Shown: in pieces, positions 4,198-8,611 of the stretch
How the letters are laid out: each line of letters opens with the position of its first letter
Numbering within the stretch: position 1 is the first letter of the stretch
DNA from: Actinomycetota bacterium
GTDB lineage: Bacteria > Actinomycetota > Actinomycetes > Actinomycetales > Angustibacteraceae
Direction: 5' to 3'
Length of the DNA stretch: 8,611 nt
Assembly (NCBI GenBank): GCA_014377795.1
Contig: JACMOY010000061.1
Coordinates: 1-8,611, forward strand
The notes under the pieces: generated by a model
The model's input: the letters and a program-made list of their open reading frames with translations, nothing else
The model's database searches: none
Told to the model about the DNA's origin: nothing
Made by a program: the position numbers and the translations under genes

Positions 4198-6627
4198 GTG
4201 AGAGTGAGTGCCCCGAAGGACGGCGTCGCGAGGCTGTTCACCCTGCTCTGCTGGGTGCTCGCCCTCGTCGGCCTGACCCTGACGGCGACGACGGCCAACC
4301 ACCCGAACGGTGCGCACCAGCACGAGACCGTGCTGCTGCTCGGCATCCTGGTGGCCTACCTGGTGGCCGACAGCAGTCAGATCCACGTCAACGTCCGTCA
4401 GCACGTGCTGTCGGTCGCCCTCACCGACCTGCCGCTGGTCGTGGGCCTGCTCCTGCTCGACCACCGGTGGCTGCTGGCCGCGCGGCTGCTCAGTGCGGGC
4501 GCCGTCTTCGTCCTGCAGCGCCGGGCCATCAGCAAGTCCGCCTTCAACCTGTGCCTGTTCACCGCGGAGATCGGTCTGGGCAGCCTGCTGCTCGACCTGC
4601 TGCCGATCACCGACGCCGCGACACCCGGCCAGTGGGTCGCCACCTACCTGATGGTGCTGGTGGTCGGGTCGGTCGTCGCGCTGGTGATCGGCCTCGCGAT
4701 CAGGCTCCTCGGCACCCACCTCGCTGCCCGCGACCTCGTCGTCCTGCTGGTCTCGGGATGGGGCTCGGCTCTGCTCGGCACCACCCTGGCGCTGATCGCC
4801 CTGCTCGTGCTGGGTACCTCGATCGCCGGGCTGGCGCTGCTCACGGTGCTGTTCGTGGTCGCAGCGTTCAGCCACCGCGCCTACGGTCGCCTGCTGCGAC
4901 GCCACACCGACCTCGGGCAGCTCTTCGGCTTCACCCAGACCGTCGGGGCTGCGCAGACCACCGACGACGTGGTCACCACCTTGCGTGAGCGAGCCCGCGC
5001 GTTGCTGCGGGCCGAGTCGGCGGTGCTGCTGCGGCTGGACGACGACCCCCCGCCGCTCCTGCCGGACGTCGGGGACGCCGCGCTGATCGTGGCTCGCGAC
5101 ACCCGCGACCCTCGGCTGCGGGCCTGGCTGTCGGCCACCGGCTTCAAGGATGCCCTGGTGGTGCCGCTGCACGACCAGGGCCGGGTCTTCGGCGTGCTCC
5201 AGGTCAGCAACCGCACCGACCAGACCAGCACGTTCGGCTTCGAGGACCTGCGGCTGCTGCAGACCCTCGCCGCACACGCCGAGCTGATCTGGGACAAGGG
5301 CAAGCTGGTCGACCAGCTGCGGTTCGACGCCCACCACGACAGCCTCACCGGCCTCGGCAACCGGACCCACTTCCGGCTGGCGCTGGACGGGCGCCTCGCT
5401 GCGCACGTCGGGTCGGTGACCGCCGCCGGCGCCGCCGTCCTGCTGCTGGACCTGGACCGGTTCAAGGAGGTCAACGACACCCTGGGCCACCCGGTCGGTG
5501 ACCACCTGCTGCGCCGGGTCGCCGAGCGGATCACCGAGCTGGTCCCGGTCGGCAGCGTGGTGGCCAGGCTCGGCGGCGACGAGTTCGCGGTGCTGCTGCC
5601 GGACGGCGGTGAGGACGGCGTCGAGGTGGCGCGGGCCGTGCGCGCCGGCTTGTCGCAGCCCTACCTGGTGCAGAGCACCCACCTGGAGGTGGGCGCCTCC
5701 ATCGGGGTCGCCGTCCTGGGCGAGGACGGCGAGGACGCCTCGACGGTCCTGCAGCATGCGGACGTCGCGATGTACGCGGCCAAGCGGCTGGCGCAGGGGG
5801 TGGCGCGCTACGCCGCCGAGGACGATCGCAGCAGCGTCGACCAGCTCGCGATGGCCGGTGACCTCCGTCGCGGGCTGGAGTCGGGCCAGGTCGAGATGCA
5901 CCTGCAGCCGCAGTCCCATCCCAGCGGCCAGCCCCTCGGCTCGTTCGAGGCGCTGGCCCGGTGGAACCACCCGACCCGCGGGTTGGTGATGCCGGACGAC
6001 TTCATCCCGCTGGCCGAGCAGACCGGGCTGATCAACCAGCTCACCTACGTCGCTTTGCGCGGCGCGTTGACCGCGTGCGCGTCGTGGCAGTCGCGCTGGC
6101 CGGACGTCGGCGTGGCCGTCAACCTCTCACCGCGCCAGCTGCTGGACCCCGAGCTGCCCCCGGCGGTCGCTGCACTGCTGCAGCAGCACCCGGTCGCGCC
6201 CCGGCTGCTGACCCTGGAGATCACCGAGGGGAGCCTGCTGGTCGACTCGACCGCGGCGGCCGGGGCCCTCGCCCAGCTGCGGGGGCTCGGCGTCCGCCTC
6301 TCGATCGACGACTTCGGCACCGGCTACTCCGCGCTGGCCTACCTGCAGCGACTGCCGATCGACGAGCTGAAGATCGACAAGTCCTTCGTGCTCGCCATGA
6401 CCACCGACGACAGCGCCCGCGCGATCGTCCGCGCGATCATCGACCTGGCGCACACCCTCGGGCTCAGCGTGGTCGCCGAGGGGGTCGAGGACGAGGCCGC
6501 GCGGGCCCTGCTCGCGGGGTTCGGCTGCGACCTCGTGCAGGGGTACTGGCTCAGCCCACCGCTGTCGCCGCAGGCGCTGCCCGACTGGCTGCGGCAGCGT
6601 CAGAGCGGCCCAGCGGTCCTCGGCTGA
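4198..6627 (+). CDS. Membrane-bound GAF-GGDEF-EAL protein (c-di-GMP synthesis and breakdown)
   Basis: This 809-residue protein begins with about 230 residues of membrane segments (roughly six to eight helices between 12 and 225). A GAF-like sensor follows (about 240-365), then GGDEF (about 373-540) and EAL (about 550-800). The cyclase site looks intact: LDLDRFKEVND with Asp418 and Asn426, and GGDEF at 459-463. The inhibitory RxxD I-site expected just before it is missing; the sequence there is VPVGSVVARL. The phosphodiesterase site also looks intact: EAL at 584-586, Asn642 (NLSP), Glu674 (LEITE), Asp704-Asp705 (DDFGTGYS), Lys725 (LKIDKSF), Glu761 (AEGVED) and Gln781. Either or both activities are possible. 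It probably converts a membrane or cytosolic signal into c-di-GMP level. The GTG at 4198 has GGGGGA (4187-4192) five bases upstream; GTG 4204 is an alternative. Its last 501 bases overlap the converging methyltransferase frame. Confidence 0.93.
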   Translation: MRVSAPKDGVARLFTLLCWVLALVGLTLTATTANHPNGAHQHETVLLLGILVAYLVADSSQIHVNVRQHVLSVALTDLPLVVGLLLLDHRWLLAARLLSAGAVFVLQRRAISKSAFNLCLFTAEIGLGSLLLDLLPITDAATPGQWVATYLMVLVVGSVVALVIGLAIRLLGTHLAARDLVVLLVSGWGSALLGTTLALIALLVLGTSIAGLALLTVLFVVAAFSHRAYGRLLRRHTDLGQLFGFTQTVGAAQTTDDVVTTLRERARALLRAESAVLLRLDDDPPPLLPDVGDAALIVARDTRDPRLRAWLSATGFKDALVVPLHDQGRVFGVLQVSNRTDQTSTFGFEDLRLLQTLAAHAELIWDKGKLVDQLRFDAHHDSLTGLGNRTHFRLALDGRLAAHVGSVTAAGAAVLLLDLDRFKEVNDTLGHPVGDHLLRRVAERITELVPVGSVVARLGGDEFAVLLPDGGEDGVEVARAVRAGLSQPYLVQSTHLEVGASIGVAVLGEDGEDASTVLQHADVAMYAAKRLAQGVARYAAEDDRSSVDQLAMAGDLRRGLESGQVEMHLQPQSHPSGQPLGSFEALARWNHPTRGLVMPDDFIPLAEQTGLINQLTYVALRGALTACASWQSRWPDVGVAVNLSPRQLLDPELPPAVAALLQQHPVAPRLLTLEITEGSLLVDSTAAAGALAQLRGLGVRLSIDDFGTGYSALAYLQRLPIDELKIDKSFVLAMTTDDSARAIVRAIIDLAHTLGLSVVAEGVEDEAARALLAGFGCDLVQGYWLSPPLSPQALPDWLRQRQSGPAVLG

Positions 6628-7446
6628 GCGGCCCCGGCCCGGCCGCAGTGCCCAGAACGCGACCGCCGCGGCCGCCGCGACGTTCAGGCTGTCGACGCCG
6701 CCGGCCATCGGGATCCGCACGCTCAGGTCGGACGCCGCGACCGTGCCCTCACGCAGCCCGTCCCCCTCAGTGCCCAGCACCAGGGCGAGGCGCTCCGGTG
6801 GGTCGGCGGCCAGCTCGTCCAGCGACACCGACGTCTCGGCCAGCGCGAGCGACGCCACGGTGAACCCGCTGTCCCGCAACGTCTGCAGCGACCCTGGCCA
6901 GGGATCGGCCCGTCCCCACGGCACCTGGAACACCGTCCCCATCGAGACCCGCACGCTGCGTCGGTAGAGCGGGTCGGCGCACCGCGGCGTGACCAGCACG
7001 GCATCGACGCCCAGCGCAGCTGCCGACCGGAACACCGCGCCGACGTTGGTGTGGTCGACGACGTCCTCGAGCACCGCGACGCGGCGGGCACCGGCGAGCA
7101 GCTCGTCCAGGGCGCGCGGCGGCGGGCGGTGCATGGCGGCGATCGCCCCGCGGTGCAGGTGGAACCCGGTGATCGACTCCAGGACGGCGCGGTCCGCGAC
7201 GTACACGGGGACGTCGGCGCGACCGGCCGCCTCGACGAGGTCGGCCAGCTCGTCGACCCACCGCTCGCCCATCAGGAACGACCGCGGGCGGTGCCCTGCG
7301 GCCAGGGCCCGCCGGATCACCTTGTCGCTCTCGGCGAGGTACAGGCCCTCGGCCGGCTCGCGCCGGGTGCGCAGGGCCATGTCGGTCAGGCCCACGTACT
7401 CGTGCACCCGCGGGTCGTGGGGGTCGTGCACGTGCTGGACGGTCAA
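6127..7446 (-). CDS. SpoU/TrmH-family RNA 2'-O-methyltransferase with unusual C-terminal run-on
   Basis: The first about 270 residues form a normal SPOUT methyltransferase of the rRNA/tRNA ribose type. They include a substrate-binding N-terminal part (AEGLYLAESDKVIRRAL at about 32-48) and the knot motifs NVGAVFRSAAALG (134-146, with Asn134 and Arg140), LVLGTEGDGL (222-231) and IPMAGGVDSLNVAAAAAVAFW (245-265). Such enzymes use SAM to methylate a ribose in rRNA or tRNA; the site is unknown. The usual family end is near residue 270. Here no stop occurs, and the frame runs on to residue 439 through the antisense of the EAL domain, giving a hydrophilic Arg/Gly/Gln-rich tail with no recognisable fold. 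The TTG at 7446 overlaps the TGA of the exporter gene (TTGA), which suggests translational coupling; GTG 7431 is an alternative start. The methyltransferase call is firm; the tail may be an unselected extension or a sequencing frameshift. Confidence 0.82.
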   Translation of the reverse strand: MTVQHVHDPHDPRVHEYVGLTDMALRTRREPAEGLYLAESDKVIRRALAAGHRPRSFLMGERWVDELADLVEAAGRADVPVYVADRAVLESITGFHLHRGAIAAMHRPPPRALDELLAGARRVAVLEDVVDHTNVGAVFRSAAALGVDAVLVTPRCADPLYRRSVRVSMGTVFQVPWGRADPWPGSLQTLRDSGFTVASLALAETSVSLDELAADPPERLALVLGTEGDGLREGTVAASDLSVRIPMAGGVDSLNVAAAAAVAFWALRPGRGRSAEDRWAALTLPQPVGQRLRRQRWAEPVPLHEVAAEPREQGPRGLVLDPLGDHAEPEGVRQVDDRADDRAGAVVGGHGEHEGLVDLQLVDRQSLQVGQRGVAGAEVVDREADAEPPQLGEGPGRRGRVDQQAPLGDLQGQQPGRDRVLLQQCSDRRGQLGVQQLAR

Positions 7447-8216
7447 CTCGCGAGCACCCGCACGATGGCGACGATGCCGACGACGACGATCAGCGCGCGC
7501 AGCGCCCGCGGCGCCAGCCGGCGTCCGTAGCGGGCGCCGAGAACCCCCCCGACCGTCGAGCCGAGGGCGATGAGCAGGACCACCCGCCAGTCGATGAGGT
7601 CGCGCGCAACCGCCAGGAAGACCAGTGCAGCAACGGAGTTGACGACCAGTGACAGCAGGTTCTTCAGCGCGTTCACCCGCTGCAGCGGCTCCGGCAACAG
7701 GGACCCGAGCAGGCCGACCAGCAGAACCCCTTGCGCCGCACCGAAGTAGCCGCCGTACGCGCCCGCGACGTACGTCCCCGCCATCGCGAGCGACTGGTGA
7801 CCGCGTCCGGATGCCTCGGGGTCGAGCTCGCGGCGGCGGGCCACGGCGGCCTGCATCCGCGGCTGGGTCACCACCAGCACCAGCGAGATGGCGAGCAGCA
7901 CGGGGACGATGGCGCTGAAAGCCGCTGCCGGCAGGCGCAGCAGCAGCAGCGCGCCGGTGACCGCACCGAGCAGCGACATCGGTGCCAGCAGCCTGATCCG
8001 ACGTCCCTGGCCGCTCAGCTCGGCTCGGTAGCCGAGCGTCCCCGACACCCCACCCGAGACCAGACCCACGTTGTTCGAGACGTTCGCGACGATGGGGTTG
8101 AACCCGAACGCCAGCAGCACCGGGAACGTGATCAGCGTCCCGGACCCGACCACGGCGTTGATGGTGCCGGCGCCGACCCCGGCCGCGAAGATCGCGACCA
8201 GCTCGAACCACGACAC
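7443..8216 (-). CDS. TauE/SafE (TSUP) family membrane exporter
   Basis: The 257-residue protein is very hydrophobic, with about seven or eight membrane helices in two related halves. The first half has GAGTINAVVGSGTLITFP (15-32) and PIVANVSNNVGLVSG (41-55). The second has GTYVAGAYGGYFGAAQGVLL (147-166) and RVNALKNLLSLVVNS (180-194). This matches the DUF81/TSUP family, whose studied members move sulfite, sulfoacetate or other small organic acids across the cytoplasmic membrane. The substrate here is unknown, and the neighbours give no sulfur-metabolism hint. Length is usual. The GTG at 8216 has AGGG (8227-8224) seven bases upstream. It is the first gene of a two-gene unit with the RNA methyltransferase, overlapping it by four bases. 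Confidence 0.88.
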   Translation of the reverse strand: MSWFELVAIFAAGVGAGTINAVVGSGTLITFPVLLAFGFNPIVANVSNNVGLVSGGVSGTLGYRAELSGQGRRIRLLAPMSLLGAVTGALLLLRLPAAAFSAIVPVLLAISLVLVVTQPRMQAAVARRRELDPEASGRGHQSLAMAGTYVAGAYGGYFGAAQGVLLVGLLGSLLPEPLQRVNALKNLLSLVVNSVAALVFLAVARDLIDWRVVLLIALGSTVGGVLGARYGRRLAPRALRALIVVVGIVAIVRVLAS

Positions 8217-8222
8217 GCGGTG

Positions 8223-8228
8223 ACCCTA
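8223..8228 (-). promoter_or_regulatory. Possible -10 element before the TauE/SafE gene
   Basis: TAGGGT on the minus strand fits TANNNT and ends six bases before the GTG at 8216, the distance expected for a leaderless transcript. The same bases contain AGGG, which would serve as a ribosome site on a longer mRNA, so the two readings compete. No convincing -35 is seen. The remainder of 8217-8304 shows no gene. Confidence 0.3.
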
Positions 8229-8304
8229 TCCCGGTCGTCGGCTTCCGAGGACTTGACGGGTGCGCGGGACGACGTGCGGACGCCGGAGTCCGCCGATGGT
8301 TGAT

Positions 8305-8344
8305 CGGGGCAGCGGCGCGTCACATCTGACGCGCCGTTGCCCCG
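8305..8344 (-). terminator. Strong 18-bp stem-loop, likely terminator of the HNH gene
   Basis: An inverted repeat of 18 bases per arm (8305-8322 and 8327-8344) closes a four-base loop, CATC. The only imperfection pairs G8312 with T8337: a G-U wobble if read from the plus strand, an A-C mismatch from the minus strand. It lies 11 bases past the HNH stop and about 90 bases before the exporter start. No T-run follows on either strand, which is common for actinobacterial terminators. It would isolate the exporter unit from read-through. Confidence 0.65.
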
Positions 8345-8355
8345 CTGGTCGTGTT

Positions 8356-8611
8356 TCACCCGTCGGGTGAGCACAGGGGTGGAAGGGGTGTGCCGCGTCG
8401 GCCGGTCCAGATGGGTGGGTCGAAGACGGGTCGGCCGGTGGGTTCGTCGATCCGCACCCGCCATCGGTCCTGATGCTCCTCGTCGTGCAGGACGCGTTGG
8501 TGGTGGAACCTGCAGAGCAGGACCAGGTTCGTGAGGCTGGTCGGGCCGCCGTCGGCCCAGTGGGTGATGTGGTGGGCGTCGCAGCGGCTGGTGGGGGTGT
8601 CGCACCCGGGG
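8356..8611 (-). CDS. HNH endonuclease of the DUF222/13E12-repeat type, C-terminal fragment
   Basis: The last 84 residues of a protein that enters from the right edge. The visible part contains the HNH nuclease signature: CDAHHITHW (10-18 of the fragment), GGPTSLTNLVLLCRFHH (21-37) and a following VLH (40-42). This supplies the paired His, the Asn and the Cys/His metal positions of the beta-beta-alpha-metal fold. This arrangement at the C-terminus is typical of the DUF222 plus HNH proteins (M. tuberculosis REP13E12 family) that occur in several copies in many actinobacterial genomes. The N-terminal DUF222 part would be outside the window, so that assignment is inferred. Their role is unsettled; some are linked to mobile or repeat elements. 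After the HNH core comes a Pro/Arg-rich tail. A strong stem-loop follows the stop. Confidence 0.88.
   Translation of the reverse strand, partial: PGCDTPTSRCDAHHITHWADGGPTSLTNLVLLCRFHHQRVLHDEEHQDRWRVRIDEPTGRPVFDPPIWTGRRGTPLPPLCSPDG

Noticed and set aside
4030..5970. A 646-codon minus-strand frame opposite the GGDEF-EAL gene
   Set aside because: It is antisense to a gene with intact catalytic motifs, and its Gln/Asp/Val/Gly-rich product is what codon-aligned antisense of GC-rich DNA gives.
7447..8211. Upstream continuation of the methyltransferase frame through the exporter gene
   Set aside because: It is out of frame with the TauE/SafE protein and Arg-rich. The family start fits the TTG at 7446 that overlaps the exporter stop.

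Overview
The window is very GC-rich, uses GTG and TTG starts freely, and almost never uses TTA, CTA or TCA codons. Together with a DUF222/13E12-type HNH endonuclease, a mycobacterial-style HelD and apparent leaderless starts, this points to a chromosomal segment of a high-GC actinomycete. No genus can be named from sequence alone. No rRNA, tRNA, CRISPR array or insertion sequence was seen.

Left block (1-3222, minus strand): a tight three-gene operon, helD-like RNA polymerase recycling ATPase, then an RlmA-type 23S rRNA guanine-N1 methyltransferase, then the first 39 codons of peptide-chain release factor 3 (prfC), which runs off the left edge. Gaps are 15 and 10 bases. The theme is release or protection of stalled transcription and translation machines.

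Centre (3223-6627, plus strand): a divergent promoter region, then a YbaK-type aminoacyl-tRNA deacylase that probably starts leaderless. Next comes a 60-residue predicted secreted peptide whose last 20 residues are four exact GLSLN repeats. A perfect 9-bp hairpin follows, then an 809-residue membrane GAF-GGDEF-EAL protein with both c-di-GMP synthesis and degradation signatures intact. The peptide and the c-di-GMP enzyme lie 55 bases apart on the same strand; this pair is the most unusual part of the window.

Right block (6127-8611, minus strand): a TauE/SafE-type exporter and a SpoU/TrmH-type RNA 2'-O-methyltransferase overlap by four bases (TTGA) and form a two-gene unit. The methyltransferase frame has no stop at the usual end of the family and runs about 500 bases antisense into the EAL domain of the converging gene. 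At the right edge is the C-terminal part of an HNH endonuclease, followed by a strong 18-bp stem-loop that separates it from the exporter gene.
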